From the NCBI GenBank assembly GCA_003153505.1, contig PLZA01000018.1, forward strand, positions 75,051 through 111,206: DNA of 36,156 nt, in the 5' to 3' direction. A program made the translations under genes and the position numbers. Positions 24,069 through 31,793 of the stretch are shown in pieces. Within the stretch, counting starts at the first letter, position 1, and each line of letters opens with the position of its first letter. Below the pieces are notes generated by a model. The model did no database searches. It had not been told where the DNA came from and saw only the letters and a program-made list of their open reading frames with translations. Origin of the DNA: Candidatus Dormiibacterota bacterium (GTDB taxonomy: Bacteria; Chloroflexota; Dormibacteria; Aeolococcales; Aeolococcaceae).

Positions 24069-25586
24069 TCAGGGAGCGGTCGGCAGGAGCTGCTCAGTGA
24101 GGGTGCCGCCGCCGGCGATATAGGCAAGGATGGCTCGATCTGTCAGCCACTCCACAGGGGCGCGGTCATCGGTCAGCGGGTCCGGCGCCGGACGCGCGAC
24201 GTATGCGTGCGCCACCACCAGGGGCGCGAGCACCTGGACGTTCGCCGGCAGCGTGGCCAGCCGCTGCTCGAGCGAGGTGGTCGGAACCGGCTCGGACAGC
24301 CCGACCACGAGTTCGTTGAAATGCAGTGCCGGCCACACCCACACCTGGGGGAACTCGGTCGCGACCGTGCCGGCGATCTCCTGGACGAGCTGGTCGTTGC
24401 CGGGCACGCGCTCGACGTTGAGCGCGATCGCGCCGCCCGGATTGAGATGCGCGTGCATCAGCGAGAAGAACTCCTGGGTGGCGAGGTAGAAGGGGATCAG
24501 CTCCGTCCTGTAAGCGTCGACCACGATGAGGTCGTAGCGCTGTGCGGTGGTCTCGAGATACTCGCGACCATCCGCGGTGATCACTCGCAGGTGGGGGATT
24601 GCATCCAGGCCCATGTACTGGCGGGCGAGCTGGGTGACGACAGGATCGAGCTCGACCCCATCGATGGCGATGCCGGGATACTCCGCAGCCAGCGCTCGTG
24701 CCGTGGTGCCGCCCGCGTTGCCGATGACGAGGACGCGATGCAGCGTCCGTCCGAGCAGTGGGGGCACCACCAGGGGCATGTCCCACTCGCCGCCGGTGAG
24801 AGCCGTATCGGTTCGGTACACGGATTGATCGGCGATGCCATCGTCGAAGCGCATCACGGTCCGCCCGCCTGACTCACGTGCGACCTGGATGAACTGGTAC
24901 GCGGTGTCGCGCTCGGCAAGCGTTCCCTGCGTCTCCTTGACGAGCCCCGGCGGCAGGATGAGCAGGACGACGATCACTGCCACCGCCACCAGCGCCGGAC
25001 GCATGAGCAAGGGGATGGACACGAGCGCCACCAGCAGCGCGGCACTGAGCAGCGTGCGCTGCGTGCCCACGCCGGGGATCAGCACGAGGGCCGACCCGAA
25101 TGTGCCAATGATGGCACCAACGGTGGCGAGTGACGACAGGCGCCCGCTGGTGCGGCCCGCTCGGTCGATGTCGGTCAGCGCGAGGCGGAGCGCGAACGGG
25201 GATGCCATGCCGAGCAGGGTCACGGGGACCGAGAAGAGCAGCAGCGTCGAAAGGAACGATCCCACCACGGTGCCGACACTCACCGCGGCGAAGCCCTGGA
25301 GTGCGAGGTTGAGAAACGGCCGCGCGATGAAGGGCAGCAGCGCCGTGCACAACGCGGCGATCACCAGGATCAGGCCGAGGACGCGTGCCGTCGGATGGCG
25401 GTCGGCGATGCGCCCGCCGAGCCAGTAGCCGACCGAGAGGTAGATGAGGATGAGGCCGATGACGTTCGCCCAGACCACCGTCGACTGGCCGAAGTACGGA
25501 GCGAGCAAGCGGGTCGCGCAGATCTCCGTCGCCAGCGACGAGGCTCCGGCGGTGAAGACGACCGCGGGGAGCACGCGTGGAGCCAC
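24069..25586 (-). CDS. Membrane-fused spermidine synthase-like methyltransferase-fold protein
   Basis: This protein has 505 residues. Residues 1 to about 212 carry six or seven membrane helices ('VIGLILIYLSVGYWLGG', 'LGLILVIAALCTALLPF', 'LLVALVSIPLLM', 'VAVAVIVVLLILPPG'). Residues about 225-480 form a Rossmann-like spermidine synthase fold: 'ERDTAYQFIQV' (225-235), 'VLVIGNAGGTTARALA' (285-300), 'GVELDP' (310-315), 'ITADGREYL' (336-344), 'YDLIVVDAYRTELIP' (351-365). The usual glycine loop GGGDGG is altered to GNAGGT, and the catalytic-region 'D-x-x-D' reads 'VDAYRTE', so polyamine synthesis is uncertain. Membrane-fused spermidine synthase homologues of unproven function are widespread. The GTG start at 25586 has no Shine-Dalgarno but has a TACGAT box placed for leaderless transcription. 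Confidence 0.8.
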   Translation of the reverse strand: MAPRVLPAVVFTAGASSLATEICATRLLAPYFGQSTVVWANVIGLILIYLSVGYWLGGRIADRHPTARVLGLILVIAALCTALLPFIARPFLNLALQGFAAVSVGTVVGSFLSTLLLFSVPVTLLGMASPFALRLALTDIDRAGRTSGRLSSLATVGAIIGTFGSALVLIPGVGTQRTLLSAALLVALVSIPLLMRPALVAVAVIVVLLILPPGLVKETQGTLAERDTAYQFIQVARESGGRTVMRFDDGIADQSVYRTDTALTGGEWDMPLVVPPLLGRTLHRVLVIGNAGGTTARALAAEYPGIAIDGVELDPVVTQLARQYMGLDAIPHLRVITADGREYLETTAQRYDLIVVDAYRTELIPFYLATQEFFSLMHAHLNPGGAIALNVERVPGNDQLVQEIAGTVATEFPQVWVWPALHFNELVVGLSEPVPTTSLEQRLATLPANVQVLAPLVVAHAYVARPAPDPLTDDRAPVEWLTDRAILAYIAGGGTLTEQLLPTAP

Positions 25587-25592
25587 CGGGGG

Positions 25593-25598
25593 ATCGTA
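25593..25598 (-). promoter_or_regulatory. TAnnnT -10 box for the leaderless spermidine-synthase-like gene
   Basis: Read on the minus strand the box is TACGAT, followed by six bases and the GTG at 25586, which places +1 on the start codon. A strong hairpin (25616-25643) lies just upstream and isolates this promoter from the previous gene. Confidence 0.5.
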
Positions 25599-25615
25599 GT
25601 CGCGCCGGATACAGC

Positions 25616-25643
25616 GACGGCTCGCCTTGGGGGGCGAGCCGTC
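25616..25643 (-). terminator. Perfect 11-bp hairpin
   Basis: GACGGCTCGCC (25616-25626) is perfectly complementary to GGCGAGCCGTC (25633-25643), with a 6-base loop. It lies about 60 bases past the minus-strand stop at 25704 and ends transcription of the small membrane protein gene. Confidence 0.75.
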
Positions 25644-25703
25644 TTGGGAGGGAGGCTGGGTGAGGCGGTCGTGCGCGGGGACATTCCCCTCGCGACCGCG
25701 GCG

Positions 25704-25940
25704 TCAGTTCGCTGTCGATCCGCCCGTGAGCGGGCACGGATGCGTGGTGGCAGCTGTGGTGGACGCCATCGGCGTGACTGAGGAACCCGCATGTGCGGCG
25801 ACGAAGCCGCCGATGCCGCCACCGATGAGGAGCCCCGCGGTGAGGAGCAGCGCGGCCGGACCACGGCCGAGACCGCCGAAGCTGCGCCGATGCGACTGGT
25901 CGTCGGACGGGAGAGTGTCGGTGAAGTTGTCCTGATCCAT
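25704..25940 (-). CDS. Small single-pass membrane protein
   Basis: This is a 78-residue protein. The ATG at 25940 is fixed by AGGAGG six bases upstream; longer in-frame starts back to 26066 lack this and would run into the neighbouring gene. The layout is a polar N-terminus ('MDQDNFTDTLPSDDQSHRR'), one membrane helix ('PAALLLTAGLLIGGGIGGFVAA', about 29-50) and a Thr/Ala-rich tail with one Cys ('TTHPCPLTGG'). The helix carries a Gly-rich 'GGGIGG' face that could support oligomerisation. No family is recognised. It lies 41 bases downstream of the SDR gene and ends in a strong hairpin. Confidence 0.65.
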   Translation of the reverse strand: MDQDNFTDTLPSDDQSHRRSFGGLGRGPAALLLTAGLLIGGGIGGFVAAHAGSSVTPMASTTAATTHPCPLTGGSTAN

Positions 25941-25981
25941 CGCAAACCTCCTAGGGTTCGTCCACTCGGAGGTTAGAGACG

Positions 25982-26923
25982 TCAACCTTTCGACTTGGTG
26001 ACGTGCCCCCACTCGTTGGCAATGCGTACCCAGCCTTCGCGGGCATTGCGCACTGTTGGTGTCCATCCCGTCAACCGCTGCATTCGCGCGGAACTGACCC
26101 GCTGCGATCGCTGCAGGTAGCGCCAGGCCACCCCGAGCGCCGCACCCCCCGCGATCGATGGAAGCTTCGGAAGACCGCGTCCGCTGGCCGCGCGCGCCAT
26201 CGACGTCATGAACGTGGCGAGCTGCACCGGGTCGTCGTCGCTGACGTTGTAGATGCCCGCCGGTGCGCGGAGTGCGGCGACCGTCGCGTGCGCCGCGTCG
26301 TCGAGGTGGATCGATGAGAACCAGTTGCGACTTGGGCCGATGAGCGCGAGCCGGCGCCGGCGTGCGCGATCAGCCATCTCCAGGCTCTGCGACGAATCCG
26401 CGGCGTAGAAGGCAGCGAAACGAAGGATCACGGCTCGTGCGTCGGCGCCGGTGAACTTCTGGGCCTCGGCCTCCGCCTCGAGGGCGTCACGAAGCGGCGC
26501 CGCGCCGGCGTCCGAGACCGGGGAGTCCTCGTCGAGCCAGTTGTCGCCGCCATCCTCATAGACGAACGTGATCGACTCGTGGATGCAGGTGCCGACGTGC
26601 TCGTCGCTGCACGCCCGGTTGAGCGCTCGCGTGCCCTCGACGCGCAGGCGTCCGGTCTCGGCCCAGGCCTCCGTCTTGCGCATCTGCATGAGCGGAGGAA
26701 TCTTCGTGGTCAGTCTGAAGACGACGTCGCTGCCACGGATCGCTGTGCGGAGTGCCGCAACGTCGAGCAGGTCGATGTCGACCGGGGTCGCACCCACCGC
26801 TCGGATCTGTTGGGCGCCCGCGTCCGTGCGCGCGGTCGCCGTGACCTCGTTCCCACCCTCGGCAAGCAGGCGGACGACGCGAGAACCCAGCGCCCCGGTG
26901 CCACCGGCGACGAACAATCTCAT
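25982..26923 (-). CDS. NAD(P)-dependent epimerase/dehydratase-like SDR protein
   Basis: This is a 313-residue cytoplasmic protein. Its N-terminal dinucleotide-binding motif is 'VAGGTGALGSRVVRLL' (5-20, T/GGxGxxG of extended SDRs), followed by 'DIDLLDVAALRTAI', typical of the strand binding the cofactor ribose, and 'ITFVYEDGGDNWLDEDSPV', typical of extended SDRs such as epimerases and NDUFA9-like proteins. The active-site Tyr-x-x-x-Lys is not seen: the region expected to hold it reads 'PLRDALEAEAEAQKF'. It may therefore be an atypical SDR with a binding or altered catalytic role. It follows the dehydrogenase lipoprotein gene by 48 bases on the same strand and may be cotranscribed with it. Confidence 0.8.
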   Translation of the reverse strand: MRLFVAGGTGALGSRVVRLLAEGGNEVTATARTDAGAQQIRAVGATPVDIDLLDVAALRTAIRGSDVVFRLTTKIPPLMQMRKTEAWAETGRLRVEGTRALNRACSDEHVGTCIHESITFVYEDGGDNWLDEDSPVSDAGAAPLRDALEAEAEAQKFTGADARAVILRFAAFYAADSSQSLEMADRARRRRLALIGPSRNWFSSIHLDDAAHATVAALRAPAGIYNVSDDDPVQLATFMTSMARAASGRGLPKLPSIAGGAALGVAWRYLQRSQRVSSARMQRLTGWTPTVRNAREGWVRIANEWGHVTKSKG

Positions 26924-26971
26924 CGCGACCGCCGACGTCTCGTCCGCGAGTCGACGGCCTCGACGTGATCG

Positions 26972-28210
26972 CTACGGCAGCACATATATGTGGGTCTCAT
27001 CCGAGTAGTACAGGGCATGATTCGGGCCCTCGACAACGTCGAGACGGCAGCCGGACGGTCCCAGGCGAACGGTTGCGTGCGGGCTCCCCGCAGTGGCGAT
27101 GGCCATGCCACGTTCGTACGTGCAGAACACGAGATGGCCTGCGTAGCCGGCCGGCCCGCTCGCGTCGACAAACGTCGCTCCGGTCGGCACGTACGTGCTC
27201 GCCTCGCTGCTCCAACTCGGCGCGGCGCCGCCACCGCAGCTCGACGACGCGAGGGGATGGTTGTAGCCGTAGCAGTCGGGCCATTGATAGTGTCCGCCAC
27301 GGGTCACGCTCAAATAGAGCGTGTCGTAGCCGGTTCCCGGACTCCCCGCGTCGCCGGACGGCCCGTTCATGGTGATCGCGAGCTGTCCGGTAGCGGAGAA
27401 CGCGATGCCGAACGGATTGCGAAATCCATACGCCCAGACGGGGTTCGCGGGCCCGAACGGGTTATCCGAGGGAATGGTCCCGTCAGGGTTGTAGCGGAGC
27501 ACCTTGCCGCGCACGTCGCCCACGTTCTGTGCGCTCGGCGCATCGTGTTCGTCGCCCAGGGTCACATACAGCTTGCCGTCCGGCCCGAAGGCGATGCGTC
27601 CACCCTTATGGCAGCAGTCATTGCCGGCGGGGAACGTCGCGATGATGCTGGGATTCATCCCGGTGCCGTCGCAGTCGTACCAACGGATGACGTGCTGCGT
27701 GCGGTAGCTCGCGTCGGAGTAGAAGGCGTAGACGAAACGGTCGACGCTGAACGTCGGGCTGATGGCCAGGCCGAGGAGGCCTCGTTCGCTGTAGCTGCCA
27801 TTCGGCTCGGTGGTCACCGTCCTGATCTTCGCGAACACCCGAGACGCGCCGTTCTGCCATACCCGCACGGTCCCCGAACGTTCTGCCCAGAACAGCCTTC
27901 CGTCAGGCGCGAAGGCGAGCGCTGTCGCGAAGTTGGCGGGGATGGTGCCCCCGGGGAGCGGCTCGCTCGATGGAGCGACACAGGGGTTGGCGGTGGGCGA
28001 CGGCGTGGCACTCACCTGTGCGGTCGGCGTTGCCTGCGACGTCACCCTGGGGGTCGATCGCGGGGTGGAGCCGCAGGCTGCGGCGAGCACCACCAGACCG
28101 GCGAGTGCCGCCAGGCGACGGATCCCGATGGAGCGGTCAGCCGACCGCGAGGCTCGGCTCCTCGTCAGCCTCGCCGGCGGCGACATCGAGATGTTCGCGC
28201 CCCCAGGCAT
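26972..28210 (-). CDS. Lipoprotein, PQQ glucose/sorbosone dehydrogenase-like propeller
   Basis: This protein has 412 residues. The lipobox 'VLAAAC' places the lipidated Cys at 46, followed by a Thr/Pro/Ser linker to about 76. The remainder is a six-bladed soluble quinoprotein glucose dehydrogenase-like propeller: 'FAPDGRLFWAERSGTVRV' (100-117), 'SERGLLGLAISPTF' (141-154), 'CHKGGRIAFGPDGKLYVT' (200-217), where His201 matches the catalytic His of the family, and 'WAYGFRNPFGIAF' with the conserved Arg. It should oxidise a sugar in the extracytoplasmic space using PQQ, if PQQ is available; many homologues have unknown substrates. The start overlaps the 3' end of the HxlR gene by 74 bases (or 50 if ATG 28186 is used), so translational coupling is likely. 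A vicinal Cys pair (199-200) is unusual. Confidence 0.82.
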   Translation of the reverse strand: MPGGANISMSPPARLTRSRASRSADRSIGIRRLAALAGLVVLAAACGSTPRSTPRVTSQATPTAQVSATPSPTANPCVAPSSEPLPGGTIPANFATALAFAPDGRLFWAERSGTVRVWQNGASRVFAKIRTVTTEPNGSYSERGLLGLAISPTFSVDRFVYAFYSDASYRTQHVIRWYDCDGTGMNPSIIATFPAGNDCCHKGGRIAFGPDGKLYVTLGDEHDAPSAQNVGDVRGKVLRYNPDGTIPSDNPFGPANPVWAYGFRNPFGIAFSATGQLAITMNGPSGDAGSPGTGYDTLYLSVTRGGHYQWPDCYGYNHPLASSSCGGGAAPSWSSEASTYVPTGATFVDASGPAGYAGHLVFCTYERGMAIATAGSPHATVRLGPSGCRLDVVEGPNHALYYSDETHIYVLP

Positions 28211-28493
28211 CGATGGCGTCGATCACGCGCTGCAGGTCGACGCCCGCCGGAGCGAGCTCGTACGACGTCCGCGGCGGCATCTGTGAGTGCACCGTGCGCC
28301 GCAGGAGGCCGAGCTCCTCGAGGTGGTCAAGGCGGACCTTGAGGGTGGCCGGGTTGCATCCGCCGACGGCACGCCCGAGTTCGTTGAAGCCAAGCGGCCC
28401 GTCCAGAAGCGCCCGGACGATATGCATCGTCCACTTCGCCTGCAATACCTGGATGGCCTCGTGAACCGGGCAGTACTCGCGTTCAGCGTCCAT
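28137..28493 (-). CDS. HxlR-family winged-helix transcriptional regulator
   Basis: This protein has 118 residues. The ATG at 28493 follows AGGA and gives the standard HxlR start; the frame extends to 28577 but adds an unrelated stretch. The family core is seen: Cys8 in 'YCPVHEAI', 'AKWTMHIVRALLDGPLGFNELGRAV', recognition-helix 'NPATLKVRLDHLEELGLL', and the wing 'RTSYELAPAG'. Proteins of this type (YodB, HypR, CatR) sense quinones, electrophiles or disulfide stress through the N-terminal Cys. It is divergent from yceI, the DsbA-like gene and the MFS gene across 165 bases and probably represses them and itself. A dyad in that gap is a candidate operator. Confidence 0.85.
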   Translation of the reverse strand: MDAEREYCPVHEAIQVLQAKWTMHIVRALLDGPLGFNELGRAVGGCNPATLKVRLDHLEELGLLRRTVHSQMPPRTSYELAPAGVDLQRVIDAIDAWGREHLDVAAGEADEEPSLAVG

Positions 28494-28560
28494 ATCGTTG
28501 TTCCTCCATCCCGATCCCGATCTTAATCCTTGGCCGGGGGAAGGTGGGAAGGGAAGACAC

Positions 28561-28590
28561 TTGACAAAGTATAGCACTATGTTTCATGAT
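28561..28590 (+). promoter_or_regulatory. Predicted promoter of the yceI operon
   Basis: A consensus -35 TTGACA (28561-28566) is followed, 18 bases on, by CATGAT (28585-28590), a four-of-six match to the -10 consensus. Transcription would start near 28597, about 60 bases before the yceI ATG. Confidence 0.5.
28567..28584. promoter_or_regulatory. Candidate HxlR operator dyad
   Basis: The sequence AAgtATAGcaCTATgtTT is an imperfect inverted repeat (capitals pair) centred between the -35 and -10 boxes of the yceI promoter. HxlR-family operators are short AT-rich dyads overlapping promoters. The position fits repression, but binding is inferred. Confidence 0.45.
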
Positions 28591-28658
28591 GTTGCTATCG
28601 GACGGACATCACGTTCGAGGCTGCCGGGGCACTTCCTGGCATTCAAGGAGTACACGCA

Positions 28659-29234
28659 ATGACGTGGAGTCTTGACCCGCATCACACTGCCGTCACCTTC
28701 AGCGCAAAGCACCTCGGCGTCGCCACCGTACGTGGCAGCTTCGGCCAGGTTTCTGCGGCGCTGGAGCTTGACGACCCCAACGACCCGACGACGGGCAGCG
28801 GCACGGTGACCATCCAGGCCGCGAGCATCACGACCGGCTCCGAGCAGCGCGACGGACACCTCAAGGCCGCTGACTTCCTCGAGGTTGAGAAGTACCCGGA
28901 AATCATCTTCAAGCTCAAGTCGATCGCACCCGACGGTGACCAGTTCAAGGTGACCGGCGACCTGACGATCAAGGACGTGACCAAGGAGATCACCCTCGAC
29001 TACGAGCACAGCGGCTCGGTCGTCGATCCGTTCGGCAACACCAAGGTTGGTGGCACCCTCACCGGGACCATGAATCGCTCTGACTGGGGCCTCACGTGGA
29101 ACGTTCCCCTCGGTGGCGGCGGCCTTCTGGTCAGCGAGAAAGTCAAGCTCGAGATCGATGGCGAGCTCGCGCTCGACAAGCCCGCTCAGGCGGAGCCCGT
29201 GGCCGCAGGAGCTGCAACCGGAGCGACCGCGTAG
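28659..29234 (+). CDS. yceI: YceI-family lipocalin-like protein
   Basis: This is a 191-residue protein beginning 'MTWSLDPHHTAVTFSAKHLG', the usual YceI opening ('W.iDp.HS.v.F...H'), with later marks 'GHLKAADFLEVEKYPEI' (the 'D.FDv..yP' motif), 'GDLTIKDVTKEITL' and 'NRSDWGLTWN'. The fold is a beta barrel that binds long isoprenoid or polar lipids in characterised homologues. There is no signal peptide, so it is cytoplasmic, unlike E. coli YceI. An acidic/Ala tail (from about 175) is extra. AAGGAG precedes the ATG with good spacing. It is the first gene of a probable operon with the DsbA-like and MFS genes. Confidence 0.9.
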   Translation: MTWSLDPHHTAVTFSAKHLGVATVRGSFGQVSAALELDDPNDPTTGSGTVTIQAASITTGSEQRDGHLKAADFLEVEKYPEIIFKLKSIAPDGDQFKVTGDLTIKDVTKEITLDYEHSGSVVDPFGNTKVGGTLTGTMNRSDWGLTWNVPLGGGGLLVSEKVKLEIDGELALDKPAQAEPVAAGAATGATA

Positions 29235-29258
29235 CATTTGGACGAGGATTATTTGACG

Positions 29259-29927
29259 ATGGCTGAGGAGATCCGCTTCTATTTCGACCCGCTGTGTCCG
29301 TGGTGCTATCAGACGTCGCGCTGGGCGCGACGTCTCGCGGACCTCGGCGTGGTGGACGTGGACTGGCGCGTGTTCTCGCTTGCGATCGTCAACGGAGGCG
29401 ACGAGGGGCGCGCGGCCGCGGACACCGGGTCCGCGCCGTCGCTCCGCACCGCCATCGCGGTGCGGCGTGCGCACGGCAGCGCTGCTGTGGGCGCGTTCTA
29501 CAAGGCCGTGAGCGACGCGCTGCATCAACGCGGACTGCCGCTCGACGACCATGCTGTGATCGAGGCGTCGTTGCATGAGGCCGGCGTCGAACCGGAACTC
29601 TTGGAGCAGGCGCTGGCCGACCCTTCGACGTGGGAGGCTGTGCAGGCCGAGCACGACGAGGCCGTCTCCTCGCACAAGGCATTCGGTGTGCCGACGATCG
29701 TCCTCGACGGTGGTGACGGGCCCCAGCTGTTCGGCCCGATCATCAGCGACATCCCGGACGACGCGGGAGCCCTCGACCTGTGGCGACACTTCGCGTGGAT
29801 GGCGCGAAATCCGAATGTTGCCGAGATCAAGCGCGAGCGCACGCCGCTCGACCTCGAGAGCATTCGCATGTGGCGGCGCGAGCGCAAGCAGCGCGAACGG
29901 GACAAGCAGGCACAGTCGGCGGCGTGA
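29259..29927 (+). CDS. DsbA-family (2-hydroxychromene-2-carboxylate isomerase/FrnE-like) oxidoreductase
   Basis: This is a 222-residue cytoplasmic protein from the ATG at 29259; a TTG at 29238 is a possible longer start. The thioredoxin-fold opening is 'IRFYFDPLCPWCYQTSRW', with redox Cys13-Pro-Trp-Cys16. A helical insertion follows, then 'AFGVPTIVLDGG' with the cis-Pro after 'GV', and a C-terminal helix-rich tail. The CPWC pair suggests a thiol-disulfide oxidoreductase or isomerase rather than the Ser-type chromene isomerase. It lies 24 bases downstream of yceI. Its last codons overlap the GTG of the MFS gene (GTGA), a sign of translational coupling. Context with an HxlR regulator suggests a role in redox or electrophile stress. 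Confidence 0.85.
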   Translation: MAEEIRFYFDPLCPWCYQTSRWARRLADLGVVDVDWRVFSLAIVNGGDEGRAAADTGSAPSLRTAIAVRRAHGSAAVGAFYKAVSDALHQRGLPLDDHAVIEASLHEAGVEPELLEQALADPSTWEAVQAEHDEAVSSHKAFGVPTIVLDGGDGPQLFGPIISDIPDDAGALDLWRHFAWMARNPNVAEIKRERTPLDLESIRMWRRERKQRERDKQAQSAA

Positions 29928-31687
29928 CCACTACGGGAGTCACGGCCCCCGCCCCCAAGACCTCGCGGAAACATGGCGAGGTCGGTCCCCACTACAAATG
30001 GGTCGCCCTTTCGAACACCACGATCGGCATGCTCATGGCGACCGTCAACTCGTCGATCGTCCTCATCTCGCTTCCGGCGATCTTCCGGGGCATCAGGCTG
30101 AATCCGCTCGTTCCGAGCAATGTCAGCTACCTGCTCTGGATGATCATGGGGTACATGGTCGTCACCGCGGTGTTGGTGGTGAGCCTGGGCCGTATCGGCG
30201 ACATGTTCGGCCGGGTTCGGTTGTACAACCTTGGATTTCTCGTCTTCACGGTCGGATCGATCCTGCTCTCGCTGGTGTTCACCACCGGCCCCGCGGCCGC
30301 GCTGGAGTTGATCCTGTTCCGCCTCATCCAGGGCGTGGGCGGCGCGATGATCTTCGCCTGCTCCACCGCGATCCTCACGGATGCCTTTCCCCAGCGCGAG
30401 CGCGGTATGGCCCTCGGCATCAATGCCGTTGCCGCTGTGTCGGGCTCGTTCATCGGACTGATCGTGGGCGGCCTGCTCAGCACGACGGACTGGCACCTGG
30501 TGTTTCTCGTTTCGGTGCCCGTTGGTCTGTTCGGCACCGCCTGGGCATACCTCAAGCTCCGTGAGACGGGCATCGTGAAGCGTTCGCGTGTCGATTGGTG
30601 GGGCAATGTGCTCTTCGCTGTTGGACTGATCTCGGTGCTGGTTGGAATCACCTACGGCATCCAGCCGTACGGCACCAACTCGATGGGCTGGACCAACCCC
30701 TCGGTGCTGACGGCGATCATCGGCGGCGTTGTCCTGCTGGTGGTGTTCGTGATCGTCGAAACCCGCGTCGACGAGCCGATGTTCCGCGTGAGCCTCTTTC
30801 AACTCCGTGGCTTCACGTTCGGGACGGTCGCCGCATTGCTGAGCGCTATCGGCCGCGGCGGCCTGATGTTCATGGTGATCATCTGGTTGCAGGGAATCTG
30901 GCTGCCCCTGCACGGCTACAGCTTCGAGTCCACACCGTTCTGGGCGGCGATCTTCATGCTGCCGTTGACTGCAGGCTTTCTCATTGGCGGACCGACCTCG
31001 GGATTCCTGTCCGACCGGCTGGGCTCGCGTCTGTTCGCGACCGCCGGCATGATCTGTTCGGCGGTGGGCTTTGGACTGCTCATGTTCCTGCCCGCCGACT
31101 TCTCGTACCTGCCCTTTGGGTTGCTGCTCTTCCTCGTCGGCGCATCGATGGGCATGTTCGTCGCACCGAACACCGCGGGCGTGATGAACGCCGTGCCGGC
31201 CGACCGTCGCGGCGTTGCCTCGGGCATGCTGGCGACGTTCCAGAACAGCGGCATGACGCTGTCAATCGGCATCTTCTTCTCGCTGATGATCGCGGGGCTC
31301 AGCTCGACATTGCCATCCACCATGTTCGCGGGGCTCACCGCGCACGGTGTCTCCACGACCGTGGCGCATCAGGTTGCTAACCTGCCGCCCGTGGGGTCGC
31401 TGTTCGCGGCATTCCTTGGGTACAACCCGATGACCACGCTGCTCGGACCTTCGCTGCACACGCTGTCGGCGAGCCAGGCCGCGTATCTCTCCGGTCAGAC
31501 GTTCTTTCCGAATCTGATCAGCAACCCGTTCATCGTCGGCATGCACATCACGTTCGCGTTCTCCGTGGTCATGATGCTGGTGGGCGCCGCCGCCTCCTGG
31601 CTGCGCGGGGCGAGCCCGGCGCGGCCGGCGGCCACCCTCGTGGCGGCTCGGGCGGAGGCCCTGAGCCCGCCGGTCAGCCAAGCCTGA
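29924..31687 (+). CDS. MFS drug exporter, DHA2 (EmrB/QacA) type, 14 TM
   Basis: This is a 587-residue membrane protein. GTG 29924 is chosen because it overlaps the upstream stop as GTGA; the frame is open further upstream (to 29780), but that stretch is inside the DsbA-like gene. Family marks are 'TVNSSIVLISLPAI' in TM1, motif A 'LGRIGDMFGRVRLYNLG', 'RLIQGVGGAMIFACSTAIL' (motif C of exporters), and a DHA2-type 14-helix layout. A longer extracytoplasmic loop lies near the C-terminus ('FLGYNPMTTLLGPSLHTL'). It probably exports a toxic organic compound by proton antiport. It is the third gene of the yceI operon under the divergent HxlR regulator. Confidence 0.88.
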   Translation: MTTTGVTAPAPKTSRKHGEVGPHYKWVALSNTTIGMLMATVNSSIVLISLPAIFRGIRLNPLVPSNVSYLLWMIMGYMVVTAVLVVSLGRIGDMFGRVRLYNLGFLVFTVGSILLSLVFTTGPAAALELILFRLIQGVGGAMIFACSTAILTDAFPQRERGMALGINAVAAVSGSFIGLIVGGLLSTTDWHLVFLVSVPVGLFGTAWAYLKLRETGIVKRSRVDWWGNVLFAVGLISVLVGITYGIQPYGTNSMGWTNPSVLTAIIGGVVLLVVFVIVETRVDEPMFRVSLFQLRGFTFGTVAALLSAIGRGGLMFMVIIWLQGIWLPLHGYSFESTPFWAAIFMLPLTAGFLIGGPTSGFLSDRLGSRLFATAGMICSAVGFGLLMFLPADFSYLPFGLLLFLVGASMGMFVAPNTAGVMNAVPADRRGVASGMLATFQNSGMTLSIGIFFSLMIAGLSSTLPSTMFAGLTAHGVSTTVAHQVANLPPVGSLFAAFLGYNPMTTLLGPSLHTLSASQAAYLSGQTFFPNLISNPFIVGMHITFAFSVVMMLVGAAASWLRGASPARPAATLVAARAEALSPPVSQA

Positions 31688-31707
31688 GCGGGAGTCGTTA
31701 GTCCGCT
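31687..31707 (+). terminator. Weak hairpin after the MFS gene
   Basis: AGCGG (31687-31691) pairs with CCGCT (31703-31707) over an 11-base loop, starting at the last base of the stop codon. The stem is short, so this call is tentative. Confidence 0.3.
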
Positions 31708-31781
31708 GGACCGGGCGATGGCTTTGCTGCGTGCAGGGGCTCCGGGGCGTGATCTCGTGGAGTGAGTGACACCTGATTGTG

Positions 31782-31787
31782 TATACT
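31782..31787 (+). promoter_or_regulatory. TATACT -10 box for a leaderless DUF222-HNH gene
   Basis: TATACT is followed by six bases and then the ATG at 31794, so +1 falls on the A of the start codon. No Shine-Dalgarno sequence is present. No clear -35 lies 17-18 bases upstream. Confidence 0.55.
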
Positions 31788-31793
31788 ACAAAA

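Noticed and set aside
28584..29789. 401-codon minus-strand frame over yceI and the DsbA-like gene
   Set aside because: It covers the yceI promoter and two real genes in antisense, with no recognisable protein features.
29525..30913. 462-codon minus-strand frame over the MFS gene
   Set aside because: The product is extremely His/Asp/Gln-rich, as expected from antisense of a hydrophobic membrane protein.
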